DNA of 13,559 nucleotides from Lachnospiraceae bacterium UBA3801 (GTDB lineage: Bacteria > Bacillota > Clostridia > Lachnospirales > Lachnospiraceae): NCBI GenBank assembly GCA_002368685.1, contig DFEN01000101.1:1-13559 (forward strand), written 5' to 3'. Below the pieces are notes generated by a model. The model ran no database searches. It was not told where the DNA came from and worked only from the letters and a program-made list of their open reading frames with translations. The translations under genes were made by a program, and so were the position numbers. Position 1 is the first letter of the stretch; every line of letters begins with the position of its first letter. This document shows, in pieces, positions 6,116 through 13,559 of the stretch.

Positions 6116-7657
6116 TTACTCTGGTTCACCAGCCTCCATGTCCTGTTCCTGTGAAGACTGATCTATAAGATCTTCAGCATCCTTGTTATCAAGATATACA
6201 TTAATCTCGTCCTGAGTAACAACCTCGTCACTCATTATTTTATTGATAAGTGTTTTTGCATAATCAATATCATCTTCATTAGGAACCATTACATATGCTT
6301 CTGAACCAAGTGAATAGCAGTTCTTAGTGGAGTCATTTCCTCCTACACTATATGTAAGAACCTCCCAGCTGCTATCCTCAATGGTACTCTGAACCAGATA
6401 TCCTACGTCGCCTTTTTCCATATCTGTCTGGAAGGAGCCCTTCATCTCTTCCATAACACCACTATAGTTTTTAAGCATATCTGAAGACTGAAGCTTCTCT
6501 ACTGTAGCCTTAATGATACGCATCTGATTACGACCCCTCTGTCTATCGCCATCTCTGAATGCATATCTTTCTCTGGCGAAGGCAAGCGCCTGATCGCCAT
6601 TGAGGTGATTTGTTCCCTGGCTGAAGGTGTATTTTCCTTCAAGCATATCTGCTGTGAAACCATATTCTGATTCAACATCTATTCCACCAAGGTTATCAAT
6701 TATATCCTTAAAGCCCGAGAAATTAAGTCTCAGATAATTGCTCATTTCAACGCCATACAGATCTCCAAGAGTATTCATGGAACACTCTATTCCGTAAACA
6801 CCTGCATGTGTCAGCTTATCCATATGACCCTTGCCATCAGCAAGTGGTACATAATAATCTCTAGGAGTAGAGATAAGAAGAAGCTGCTTTGTTTTGTTAT
6901 TAACTACACCGATGATATTTACATCACTTCTACTTCTGATTGTTACAGCACCATATGTATCAATACCACTGAAGTACATACAGAAATGATCATCATCTAT
7001 CTTACCACTCTTACCTTTATCTTCTATCTTTTCCTCAATCTTCTTCTCCATGATTATCTTGAGATTCTGTGAGTAGTCATGGAAATCTTCCGAGCTGTCC
7101 AGAAGCGCTATGCTACCTGTATTTGTAATAAGCGCATTTACTTCTCCAGCCTGGAAAGCCTTAGTTAGTTCGAAGATTGTATCATAGCTCTTTATTGCAA
7201 GAGTAACCCCCAGATCCTTCTGGATTGAATTAACAGTCTCCATAATATGAGCCTGATCGTCTGTATTGTTAAGTCCGAATACATAGCTTTGATTTACAGC
7301 ATCATTAATAGAATTAACTGCATCATCCTTAGCTACATAAACATTTATCTCATCAACCTCTGTCTTAACGCCTGTTACATCATCAATTGCTTTGTTAGTA
7401 ACGTATAGATAATAAGAGGTTATCGCTAGGAGTATAATTAATAGAGAGGATAAGCAAATAGCTACTATCCTAATAGATTTCTTTCTCTTAAGTGACATGA
7501 AGACTACGAAGGCATCCAACATTATCAGAATCAGTGCTCCGAGTGCTCCAAATCCCACTGGCACAAAACGAGTTGCAAGTGCTAAAATAACTACTAAAAT
7601 TGAAAATACTAACTGAATTACCGCTAAAATATGACCTGTTATTCTTAGTTTTTTCAT
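6116..7657 (-). CDS. LytR-CpsA-Psr (LCP) family protein with three membrane segments and a solute-binding-like insert
   Basis: This 513-residue envelope protein belongs to the family that transfers glycopolymers such as teichoic acids or capsule from a lipid carrier to peptidoglycan. Three N-terminal membrane segments (about 6-28, 32-54 and 62-86) replace the usual single one. Residues about 103-193 look like a piece of a periplasmic-binding-protein fold (the run ending FELTKAFQAGEVNALITNTG). The LCP domain starts near 231 and contains RSRSD (241-245), TPRD (264-267), RER (362-364) and DRQRGRNQ (371-378), the arginine/aspartate set that binds the pyrophosphate-lipid substrate. The C-terminus is acidic. 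An ATG-containing frame is open 13 codons further up, but I chose 7657 because AGAGAGGA is just upstream. First gene of a leftward operon with the nucleotidyltransferase, divergent from rsmG. Confidence 0.9.
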   Translation of the reverse strand: MKKLRITGHILAVIQLVFSILVVILALATRFVPVGFGALGALILIMLDAFVVFMSLKRKKSIRIVAICLSSLLIILLAITSYYLYVTNKAIDDVTGVKTEVDEINVYVAKDDAVNSINDAVNQSYVFGLNNTDDQAHIMETVNSIQKDLGVTLAIKSYDTIFELTKAFQAGEVNALITNTGSIALLDSSEDFHDYSQNLKIIMEKKIEEKIEDKGKSGKIDDDHFCMYFSGIDTYGAVTIRSRSDVNIIGVVNNKTKQLLLISTPRDYYVPLADGKGHMDKLTHAGVYGIECSMNTLGDLYGVEMSNYLRLNFSGFKDIIDNLGGIDVESEYGFTADMLEGKYTFSQGTNHLNGDQALAFARERYAFRDGDRQRGRNQMRIIKATVEKLQSSDMLKNYSGVMEEMKGSFQTDMEKGDVGYLVQSTIEDSSWEVLTYSVGGNDSTKNCYSLGSEAYVMVPNEDDIDYAKTLINKIMSDEVVTQDEINVYLDNKDAEDLIDQSSQEQDMEAGEPE

Positions 7658-7711
7658 ACTGTCCTCTCTTTCCTTGAGCAACCTTATAAATGTCACTCAT
7701 AACCACCCGAT

Positions 7712-7720
7712 ATAATAACA
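7712..7720 (-). promoter_or_regulatory. Possible extended -10 promoter for the LCP operon
   Basis: On the minus strand TGT followed by TATTAT (7712-7717) forms an extended -10 about 55 bases before the LCP start codon. The matching -35 position holds TTTTAA, a poor fit. The 160-base divergent gap between the LCP gene and rsmG must hold a promoter for each gene; this is the best candidate I can see for the leftward one. Confidence 0.35.
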
Positions 7721-7753
7721 TAAAAATGCATCAATTAAAACAACTAATGCTAC

Positions 7754-7782
7754 TTGATTTATTTTTTTTATTAAAGTATTCT
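7754..7782 (+). promoter_or_regulatory. Possible sigma-A promoter for rsmG
   Basis: TTGATT (7754-7759) and TATTCT (7777-7782) are spaced by 17 bases, each a 4-of-6 match to consensus. The leader would be about 30 bases and ends in a near-perfect AAGGAGGT ribosome binding site (7803-7810), 7 bases before the rsmG ATG. Confidence 0.4.
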
Positions 7783-7817
7783 TGTTTTACCGTTAATAAA
7801 TTAAGGAGGTCTTCTCT

Positions 7818-8540
7818 ATGAAGGATATATCTTATTATACTGATCTGCTGAATATAGATCTTTCAGAAGAGCAGATCAAATCTTTTGATACATATATGAA
7901 TATGGTTATAGAGAAAAATAAGGTAATGAACCTTACCGCCATCACTGATCCAGAAGAATTTGCTCTGAAGCATTTTGCGGATAGTCTGTCACTTATATCT
8001 GCAGCTCCAGAAGCTGCGGCTATTAGTGCAGATGCCGTAAGTGTCATTGATGTCGGAACCGGCGCAGGCTTTCCTGGCGTACCACTTAAGCTTGCTTTTC
8101 CAAATATCAAACTAACACTTCTTGATTCATTAAATAAACGTATAACTTTTCTAAACGAAGTCGTAGATAAATTACAGCTGGATAATGTCACAACCCTCCA
8201 CGCCCGAGCAGAGGAAGGGGGACGAAACCCAAAGCTTCGCGACAAGTTCGACTTTGCAGTTTCCAGAGCCGTGGCAAACCTAAGTGCACTTACAGAGTAC
8301 ACTCTTCCTTACGTAAAGGTAGGTGGGCTCTTCATTTCATATAAATCTGGAGATATTGAAGAAGAGTTAAAGAGCTCTGAACGAGCAATCAAACTGCTAG
8401 GCGGAAAGCTCGAAGCAGTTCGTACCTTCCAACTAGCAGATTCAGATATCAGCCGCAGCTTTGTTATAATAAGGAAAGAAAAGCCAACTCCAAAGGCTTA
8501 TCCTAGAAAACCAGGTACTGCTAAGCGCGACCCTCTCTAG
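7818..8540 (+). CDS. rsmG: 16S rRNA (guanine-N7) methyltransferase RsmG
   Basis: This 240-residue S-adenosylmethionine-dependent enzyme methylates N7 of G527 (E. coli numbering) in the 530 loop of 16S rRNA. Family motifs are all present: NLTAI (38-42), KHFADSL (51-57), the SAM-binding DVGTGAGFPGVPL (78-90), LLDSLNKR (101-108), HARAEE (128-133) and SRAVA (149-153). The C-terminus has the usual YPRKPGTAKRDPL ending, so the gene is complete. Length is as expected for the family. The start is fixed by AAGGAGGT 7 bases upstream. In many bacteria rsmG follows mnmG on the same strand. Here it faces the mnmE-mnmG operon and shares 20 bases at its 3' end with the exonuclease gene, so it must be transcribed separately. 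Confidence 0.97.
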   Translation: MKDISYYTDLLNIDLSEEQIKSFDTYMNMVIEKNKVMNLTAITDPEEFALKHFADSLSLISAAPEAAAISADAVSVIDVGTGAGFPGVPLKLAFPNIKLTLLDSLNKRITFLNEVVDKLQLDNVTTLHARAEEGGRNPKLRDKFDFAVSRAVANLSALTEYTLPYVKVGGLFISYKSGDIEEELKSSERAIKLLGGKLEAVRTFQLADSDISRSFVIIRKEKPTPKAYPRKPGTAKRDPL

Positions 8541-9531
8541 TCTCGAGCTTAGCTTTGTACTTCTGCATTCTATCCTCTTTTTTTGCATTTACCAAATCGC
8601 GTTTCTTACTAACTTCTATATATCTTTTCTTGCTGATCGGTACTATTCTCTTTACAACAAACACCTTAGAAGTACTATCCGAGGCGGATTTAAACTTAAC
8701 CGATGCCAGCATGTTTCCGTGAAGAAAGCATTTTCCAACCGAATACTCAGTTCCACTATTAACTGGGAACCATGGAATCCTTATAGTAACCTTTCGTCCA
8801 CATCTAGGACATTTGACGGACATTATACCCTGGTCCTTCATCGCCTCCTTCTTGGAGTCAAACTCTTCCGATATATAGTCCAGCTTTCTATCATGATACT
8901 CGATTATTACATCCTCTCTTGTCTTAGGATGCTTATATAGATCAATTGAATATTTGTCGCTTATATTTCCGAACTTTCCTTCTTTCAGAACCATCGCAGT
9001 ATAATATGCATCATTTACTGCCTCATGAAAGGTTCTCTCCATTTCCAGATTCAGGAAGTCCACCGCCTTCTCCAGCTTGCAAATGCTATTATCCTTTGTG
9101 TATTTCTCCGCATATATCTGCTGGATGTCATAGAACTTAAGTGGAAATGGAAGCGGATCCATTCTGTAGAAGTCCATATTAGTCTGAAGATATGTCAGAT
9201 CCGATGGGCCCCAGGTACAGAAAATATAGTCTGTCTTCTCGCCGTCCTCGCCCTCGGCGCACCATTCTAGGAATTCCGTGCAGGCTTTTTTGAAGCTGAC
9301 GCCTTTTCTTCTCAATTCCTTCTCGTCATAGCTGAGTAATTCTTTTACATATTTATGAAGTTTTGGATATAACTTTGGAGTGATAAGTCTACGAAAATCC
9401 TCAACGAACTCGTAATTCTCATTTATTTTTGCAGCCCCTATCTCTATTATCTCAAAGGGCATTCTAGGGTGTTCGCCCGCTTGTCCGATAGGACTCTGGT
9501 TCCACTCCAGATCTAAAACTATGTAATTCAT
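8521..9531 (-). CDS. DEDDh 3'-5' exonuclease (ERI-1/KapD-like) with zinc-ribbon-like C-terminal region
   Basis: This 336-residue protein has an N-terminal DnaQ-fold 3'-5' exonuclease domain (about 1-185), which removes nucleotides from RNA or DNA ends with two metal ions. The DEDDh residues are visible: D7 and E9 in VLDLEW, D111 in WGPSDL, H169 and D174 in FHEAVNDA. The WGPSD motif and insert lengths resemble the ERI-1/KapD exoribonuclease group more than DNA polymerase epsilon subunits, so an RNA substrate is likely but not proven. The C-terminal part has CPRC (241-244) and CFLH (268-271), a possible zinc ribbon, then a basic tail (about 295-336) suited to nucleic-acid binding. The GAGGA ribosome binding site overlaps the mnmG stop codon 9 bases upstream, so it is the third gene of the mnmE operon. 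Its 3' end overlaps that of rsmG. Confidence 0.85.
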   Translation of the reverse strand: MNYIVLDLEWNQSPIGQAGEHPRMPFEIIEIGAAKINENYEFVEDFRRLITPKLYPKLHKYVKELLSYDEKELRRKGVSFKKACTEFLEWCAEGEDGEKTDYIFCTWGPSDLTYLQTNMDFYRMDPLPFPLKFYDIQQIYAEKYTKDNSICKLEKAVDFLNLEMERTFHEAVNDAYYTAMVLKEGKFGNISDKYSIDLYKHPKTREDVIIEYHDRKLDYISEEFDSKKEAMKDQGIMSVKCPRCGRKVTIRIPWFPVNSGTEYSVGKCFLHGNMLASVKFKSASDSTSKVFVVKRIVPISKKRYIEVSKKRDLVNAKKEDRMQKYKAKLETREGRA

Positions 9532-9540
9532 TTCCGTCCT

Positions 9541-11412
9541 CTATATATTTAAATATAACATCAGCATGGTAACGTCCGCCGGAGATACTCCCGAGATACG
9601 GGAAGCCTGTCCGATCGACTCCGGTCTAACCTTTTCCAGCTTCTGTCTTGCTTCTATTCTTAGATTCTTAACCTTGGAATAATCAATATCAGCAGGAATC
9701 TTCTTGGACTCCATCTTGATAAAATGCTCCACCTGGCTTTGCTGCCTATCTATATATCCCTCGTACTTAAGATATATATTAATCTGCTCCACCACCTCGC
9801 GGTCCAGTTCCAGATCTGGTCTCTCAGTATCCAGATCTTCTACTATTTCATAGCTAAGCTCTGGCCTTCTGATAAGATCAGCTATAGATACCGCTGTATG
9901 GATAGGTGAGCTGTCATGACTTGCCAGGAATTCCTGTGTCTTTTTATTAGCCCCCACCATAGCTTCCTTAAGTCTAGCTATCTCGGAATTTATCTGATTA
10001 CGCTTCTCACAGAACTTGGCATATCTTTCTTCATCTATAAGACCTACCTCATGTCCGATATCTGTAAGTCTGAGGTCGGCATTATCCTGTCTCAGAAGGA
10101 GTCTATATTCCGCTCTACTTGTCATCATTCTATATGGTTCAAAGGTTTCCTTTGTAACCAGATCATCTATAAGAACTCCAATATAGCCATCTGATCTAGA
10201 AAGTACAATAGGGTCCTTACCTTGAAGCAGTCTAGCGGCATTTATACCCGCAATCAGCCCCTGCGCGCCTGCCTCTTCGTAACCACTACTTCCATTAATC
10301 TGACCCGCAGAGAAAAGCCCTGCTACAGCCTTAAACTCAAGAGATGGCTTAAGATCTGTTGCAGATATGCAGTCATACTCTATAGCATATGCAGGTCTAA
10401 CAATCTTTGCATTTTCTAGTCCTGGCACAGAATGGACCATCTTGTACTGAACATCCTCTGGAAGTGAAGAAGACATACCGTCCAGGTACATTTCCGAGGT
10501 ATACTCCCCCTCAGGTTCGATAAAGAGTTGATGTCTATCTTTATCTGGGAACTTCATAACCTTATCCTCTATAGATGGGCAGTATCTAGGTCCGGTTCCC
10601 TTGATCACGCCTGAGAAAAGCGGAGATCTATCTATATTTTCTTTGATGATATTATGAGTTTCCTCGCCAGTATAAGTAAGCCAGCAGGATATCTGATCTC
10701 TGGTTATATCCTCTTCCTTATTAGTAAAGGAAAAGGGCTGTATCCTATCATCACCCTTTTGCTCGCTCATCTTGGAGAAGTCTATTGAATTTCTATCTAT
10801 TCTTGGAGGAGTTCCTGTCTTGAAACGACGAACAGGTATTCCAGATTCTGTCATAGAATCGGACAAATGATTTGCCGCCATCAGACCATTTGGTCCTGTA
10901 TAAGTAATAGTGTCTCCATATATACACATCGCCTTAAGGTAAACGCCTGTGCAAAGAACCACTGCCTTTGCATGATAAACTGCTCCAGAGTTTGTCTTAA
11001 CTCCAGTCACCTTGCCGTCCTCAACTATAAGCTCTGTAACTTCCGCCTGTCTAAGGGTAAGGCGAGGCTCTGCCTGAAGAGTCATTCTCATCTGCTTAGT
11101 ATATTCGTACTTGTCCGCCTGAGCTCTAAGGGAATGAACCGCAGGACCTTTTGAGACATTCAGCATCTTTGACTGAATAAAGGTCTTGTCTATATTCTTA
11201 CCCATCTCTCCGCCGAGAGCATCTATTTCTCTAACCAAATGTCCCTTGGAGCTTCCTCCGATATTTGGATTACAAGGCATCAGAGCCACACTATCGAGAC
11301 TGACCGTAAACATGATAGTTTCCATTCCCATTCTCGCTGTGGCAAGCGCCGCCTCACATCCGGCATGACCGGCTCCCACTATTACAATGTCATATGTTTC
11401 TTCTATATTCAT
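9541..11412 (-). CDS. mnmG: tRNA uridine-5-carboxymethylaminomethyl modification enzyme MnmG (GidA)
   Basis: This 623-residue FAD protein works with MnmE to put a carboxymethylaminomethyl (or aminomethyl) group on U34 of tRNAs reading codons that end in A or G. The FAD-binding motif [12 protein letters not shown] is at 12-23. The conserved cysteines equivalent to E. coli C47 and C277 are seen at 47 (in CNPNIGG) and 278 (in [11 protein letters not shown]). GTPPRID (200-206), the [20 protein letters not shown] block, and the helical C-terminal region with YEGYI and [14 protein letters not shown] are intact. The frame extends to a TTG at 11430, but I chose the ATG at 11412, which gives the family-typical start two residues before the [10 protein letters not shown] strand. 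It begins 2 bases after the mnmE stop, so translation is almost certainly coupled. Confidence 0.97.
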   Translation of the reverse strand: MNIEETYDIVIVGAGHAGCEAALATARMGMETIMFTVSLDSVALMPCNPNIGGSSKGHLVREIDALGGEMGKNIDKTFIQSKMLNVSKGPAVHSLRAQADKYEYTKQMRMTLQAEPRLTLRQAEVTELIVEDGKVTGVKTNSGAVYHAKAVVLCTGVYLKAMCIYGDTITYTGPNGLMAANHLSDSMTESGIPVRRFKTGTPPRIDRNSIDFSKMSEQKGDDRIQPFSFTNKEEDITRDQISCWLTYTGEETHNIIKENIDRSPLFSGVIKGTGPRYCPSIEDKVMKFPDKDRHQLFIEPEGEYTSEMYLDGMSSSLPEDVQYKMVHSVPGLENAKIVRPAYAIEYDCISATDLKPSLEFKAVAGLFSAGQINGSSGYEEAGAQGLIAGINAARLLQGKDPIVLSRSDGYIGVLIDDLVTKETFEPYRMMTSRAEYRLLLRQDNADLRLTDIGHEVGLIDEERYAKFCEKRNQINSEIARLKEAMVGANKKTQEFLASHDSSPIHTAVSIADLIRRPELSYEIVEDLDTERPDLELDREVVEQINIYLKYEGYIDRQQSQVEHFIKMESKKIPADIDYSKVKNLRIEARQKLEKVRPESIGQASRISGVSPADVTMLMLYLNI

Positions 11413-11414
11413 AG

Positions 11415-12815
11415 TTATTTTCCCATGCAAAAATCGCTAAAGATTTTATCTGCCAGATCGTCCTCTAGAGTTTCTCCGATTATCTCACCAAGCGCTGCAT
11501 AAGCTGCCATCAGATCAATTGTCAGGAAATCCTCTCCCATATTCTGGTCTATACTATCCTGCACTCTTTCTAGTCCCTCGAGTGCCGTAATAAGACCCGC
11601 TCTATGTCTGGCTCTTGTTATATATATTTGATTATTATAATCGATTTTATCACTGTAGAACATATCTCTAATCTGAGATTTTAGTTCGTCGAGTCCTTGT
11701 CCGGTCTTAGCAGAAGTCATAACGATAGTTATATCTTCTATGCCAATACCCGCAAGAAGACTTCTTATTTCCTGAGCCCTAGCCTCGTTCTCAGCATCCG
11801 TACTTATATCAGACTTATTGATAAGCGCGATAACCCTTTTGCCGCCAAGATTATTTATTATATCTCTATCTTCCTGCTCGAGGCCTGTAGCCCCGTCTAC
11901 CAGTAGAAGCACCAGATCCGCAGTCTCTATAACCTCTCTCGCCTTATCCACTCCGATTTTTTCAACAACATCCTCAGTATTTCTAATTCCTGCTGTATCT
12001 ATCAGTTTTAGGAGCACTCCGCCTATATCGACATATTCTTCGAGGGTATCTCTCGTCGTCCCCTCTATCTCCGTTACGATAGCTCTCTCTTCGCCAAGCA
12101 GCTGATTGAGAAGTGAAGACTTACCAACATTTGGTCTTCCAACTATTGCAGTACTTATTCCTTCTCTTATTATTCTTCCTTCATCCGCCGTTGATAGGAG
12201 TCTCTCTATTCTCTGCTTAACCTGGGTCAGCTCCTTACTTAGTTCTTCACTAAATCCATCTAGCGAATAATTCTCTGGATCATCCAGCGCCGATTCTATA
12301 TAAGCCGTATTATGCAGGATTATTTCTCTAAGCTCTCTTATTTCCTTACTCAGCTTTCCCGACAACTGTTTAACAGAAGTATCCAGACTTCTCTCGGTTT
12401 CAGCATTTATCACGTCCATTACAGCCTCTGCTTCAACCATATCTATTCTTCCACCGAGAAAGGCTCTCTTAGTGAATTCTCCTGGCTCTGCCGGACGAAC
12501 TCCCCTCTCGATCAGAAGCTGCATAACTCGCCTAACTACATAGGAGCCACCATGCAGATCTATCTCCACCGTATCCTCTGTTGTATATGTATGTGGAGCC
12601 TTCATGACAAGCATTATCGCTTCATCGATAGCCTTGTCTCCATCTACCACCTTGCCATACGCCGCAGTAAATGTACCCATTTCGGAAAGTTTCTTTTTGC
12701 CCACAAAAATACCATCGCAAATACTGATGGCCGAAGGGCCACTTACTCGTATCATTCCGATGGCTGATTTACCCAGTCCAGTTGCTACTCCGCATATTGT
12801 ATCATTCTCAAACAT
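11415..12815 (-). CDS. mnmE: tRNA modification GTPase MnmE (TrmE)
   Basis: This 466-residue GTPase is the partner of MnmG in wobble-uridine modification. The N-terminal tetrahydrofolate-binding domain starts at DTICGVATG and includes DLHGG (86-90) and [15 protein letters not shown] (112-126). The embedded G domain shows G1 GRPNVGKS (226-233), G2 TTRD (253-256), G3 DTAG (273-276) and G4 NKSD (333-336). The protein ends in FCMGK, where C463 is the conserved C-terminal catalytic-site cysteine, usually in CIGK or CLGK. Length matches the family. A weak GGAAG site precedes the ATG. It is the first gene of a leftward operon with mnmG and the exonuclease. Only about 40 bases separate it from the upstream terminator, and no good promoter stands out there. 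Confidence 0.97.
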   Translation of the reverse strand: MFENDTICGVATGLGKSAIGMIRVSGPSAISICDGIFVGKKKLSEMGTFTAAYGKVVDGDKAIDEAIMLVMKAPHTYTTEDTVEIDLHGGSYVVRRVMQLLIERGVRPAEPGEFTKRAFLGGRIDMVEAEAVMDVINAETERSLDTSVKQLSGKLSKEIRELREIILHNTAYIESALDDPENYSLDGFSEELSKELTQVKQRIERLLSTADEGRIIREGISTAIVGRPNVGKSSLLNQLLGEERAIVTEIEGTTRDTLEEYVDIGGVLLKLIDTAGIRNTEDVVEKIGVDKAREVIETADLVLLLVDGATGLEQEDRDIINNLGGKRVIALINKSDISTDAENEARAQEIRSLLAGIGIEDITIVMTSAKTGQGLDELKSQIRDMFYSDKIDYNNQIYITRARHRAGLITALEGLERVQDSIDQNMGEDFLTIDLMAAYAALGEIIGETLEDDLADKIFSDFCMGK

Positions 12816-12857
12816 AAGGCTTCCAAATTATCATCAAATTAATTAATTTCATTCTCT

Positions 12858-12890
12858 AAAAAAATCTCCGACGCATATTTACGTCGGAGA
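12858..12890 (-). terminator. Intrinsic terminator of the upstream membrane-protein gene
   Basis: Read on the minus strand, TCTCCGACG and CGTCGGAGA form a 9-base-pair GC-rich stem with an 8-base loop (12865-12890), followed at once by seven T residues (12858-12864). This is a textbook Rho-independent terminator about 38 bases after the stop of the Pro/Gln-rich membrane protein. It insulates the mnmE operon from that gene. Confidence 0.92.
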
Positions 12891-12927
12891 CATTGTATCA
12901 TATATAATTATTTCTTTCTATAATCTC

Positions 12928-13559
12928 TTACTCGTAGTATGGTTTTTTCTGAACCAACATGATGATTCCAGGGATTATTGAAAGGATTACTCCAATAAAG
13001 CAAAGCCAGAATCCAATTCCGAAGTAAAGCTTAACATACTCTCCACCTTTAAGAGAAGCTGCATTAACGATCATATACAGTGCCCAGAAGATGAATACAT
13101 ATGCTGGAACATAGAACTGTGAAAATGGAAGCTTTTTATAAGTTGCTACTATACCTGAAAGAGGTGGAATAACATCTAACCATATAAGAACTAGGGCTGC
13201 TGTTAAAACAATAAATGAAAGTGCAACTAATACCCAGAAAGCACCACTTTCCCAAATAGATGCTGATTCGCTAATGTTGAAGAATGGAACCTTCAGAACT
13301 ACCCATGAAGGGATAAATACACTAAGGAATATAAGGAAAATTCCACCTACTTCAACCCACTTAACTGGATTTGCTTTCATTGAATTCATAAAACCATTTA
13401 TACCTGCCCCTGAAGCAACTGGTGCTGCTGGACTTGCCTGATATGTCTGACCAAATGATGCCTGTGGCTGTACTGGTTGTGGCTGTGGCTGTACAGGTGT
13501 CGCCTGCTGTACTGGCTGCTGTGGCTGCACTGGAGCCTGTGGCTGTACTGGCTGCTGTG
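12928..13559 (-). CDS. Pro/Gln-rich four-pass membrane protein, 5' end outside the window
   Basis: The frame stays open to the right edge, so the true start is outside; the visible part is about 210 residues. An in-frame GTG at 13530 lies inside the repeat region and is a valine codon, not a start. The visible N-terminal part is low-complexity Pro/Gln/Val/Ala (about 40 residues), then a Gly/Ala-rich linker, then four hydrophobic segments. Counted from the codon at 13530, these fall at about 60-80, 97-118, 138-157 and 169-193. A short tail, VQKKPYYE, follows. The layout of a flexible cytoplasmic arm before a four-helix bundle is common in Clostridia, often behind an N-terminal zinc ribbon, but that part is not visible. 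I do not recognise a function. The gene ends in a strong terminator and replaces the jag/yidC genes often found before mnmE. Confidence 0.75.
   Translation of the reverse strand, partial: QQPVQPQAPVQPQQPVQQATPVQPQPQPVQPQASFGQTYQASPAAPVASGAGINGFMNSMKANPVKWVEVGGIFLIFLSVFIPSWVVLKVPFFNISESASIWESGAFWVLVALSFIVLTAALVLIWLDVIPPLSGIVATYKKLPFSQFYVPAYVFIFWALYMIVNAASLKGGEYVKLYFGIGFWLCFIGVILSIIPGIIMLVQKKPYYE
13486..13559 (-). repeat. 36-base tandem repeat coding for 12-residue Pro/Gln units
   Basis: Two imperfect 36-base units are visible: 13522-13557, coding QQPVQPQAPVQP, and 13486-13521, coding QQPVQQATPVQP. A decayed third, beginning QPQPVQPQ, follows. The segment GTACTGGCTGCTGTG recurs exactly 36 bases apart (13509 and 13545, plus strand). 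More units may lie beyond the right edge. Confidence 0.7.

Noticed and set aside
7488..7721. Minus-strand frame of 77 codons overlapping the start of the LCP gene.
   Set aside because: It is out of frame with the well-supported LCP start and shows no motif or suitable ribosome binding site.
7835..8302. Long open frame on the minus strand inside rsmG, 155 codons.
   Set aside because: It lies wholly within rsmG, has Ser/Arg-rich shadow-type composition and no family resemblance.
8520..8553. Inverted repeat GCTAAGC...GCTTAGC at the rsmG/exonuclease 3' overlap, as a possible shared terminator.
   Set aside because: Arms are only 7 bases with a 20-base loop and no T-run follows on either strand, so it does not qualify as an intrinsic terminator.
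13528..13530. GTG as the start of the Pro/Gln-rich membrane protein.
   Set aside because: The same repeat continues in frame upstream to the window edge and no ribosome binding site precedes the GTG.

Overview
The window looks like chromosomal DNA from a low-to-moderate GC Gram-positive anaerobe of the class Clostridia, most likely family Lachnospiraceae. The reasons are the strong AGGAGG-type ribosome binding sites, heavy use of AGA and ATA codons, a clostridial-type ProRS start, a class Ic aminotransferase, and an LCP protein with three membrane segments. The genus cannot be fixed from the sequence alone. Nearly all of the DNA is coding, and I see no tRNA, rRNA, CRISPR array, prophage or insertion sequence.

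Layout. Positions 1-3227 hold four leftward genes: a Na+/Ca2+-type antiporter, a class Ic aspartate-family aminotransferase, an RluA-type pseudouridine synthase, and the first 22 codons of prolyl-tRNA synthetase. A divergent control region (about 3228-3398) separates them from a rightward prephenate dehydrogenase gene (tyrA). Its protein carries an N-terminal ferredoxin-like domain of the kind found on DAHP synthase, which is the most interesting protein architecture here. tyrA runs tail to tail into a leftward three-gene operon (7657 to 4493): an LCP-family envelope protein, a sugar-phosphate nucleotidyltransferase-like protein and a four-pass membrane protein. The two convergent transcripts end in one palindromic hairpin that also encodes both C-termini.

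From 7818 rsmG reads rightward and overlaps by 20 bases the end of a leftward mnmE-mnmG-exonuclease operon (12815 to 8521). mnmE, mnmG and rsmG usually lie in one direction near the replication origin. Here rsmG is flipped and an ERI-1/KapD-like exonuclease with a zinc-ribbon-like tail follows mnmG. Upstream of mnmE, behind a clear intrinsic terminator, is a Pro/Gln-rich four-pass membrane protein that runs off the right edge.

Themes. RNA modification and translation dominate (MnmE/MnmG for tRNA wobble uridine, RsmG for 16S rRNA, an RluA-type enzyme, ProRS). To these are added tyrosine biosynthesis, an aminotransferase, ion exchange, and an envelope-polymer module (nucleotidyltransferase plus LCP protein). 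I found no convincing wholly new system. The leads worth following are the domain swap in TyrA, the LCP protein with a solute-binding-like insert, the terminator that doubles as coding sequence, and the overlapping divergent promoters at tyrA.
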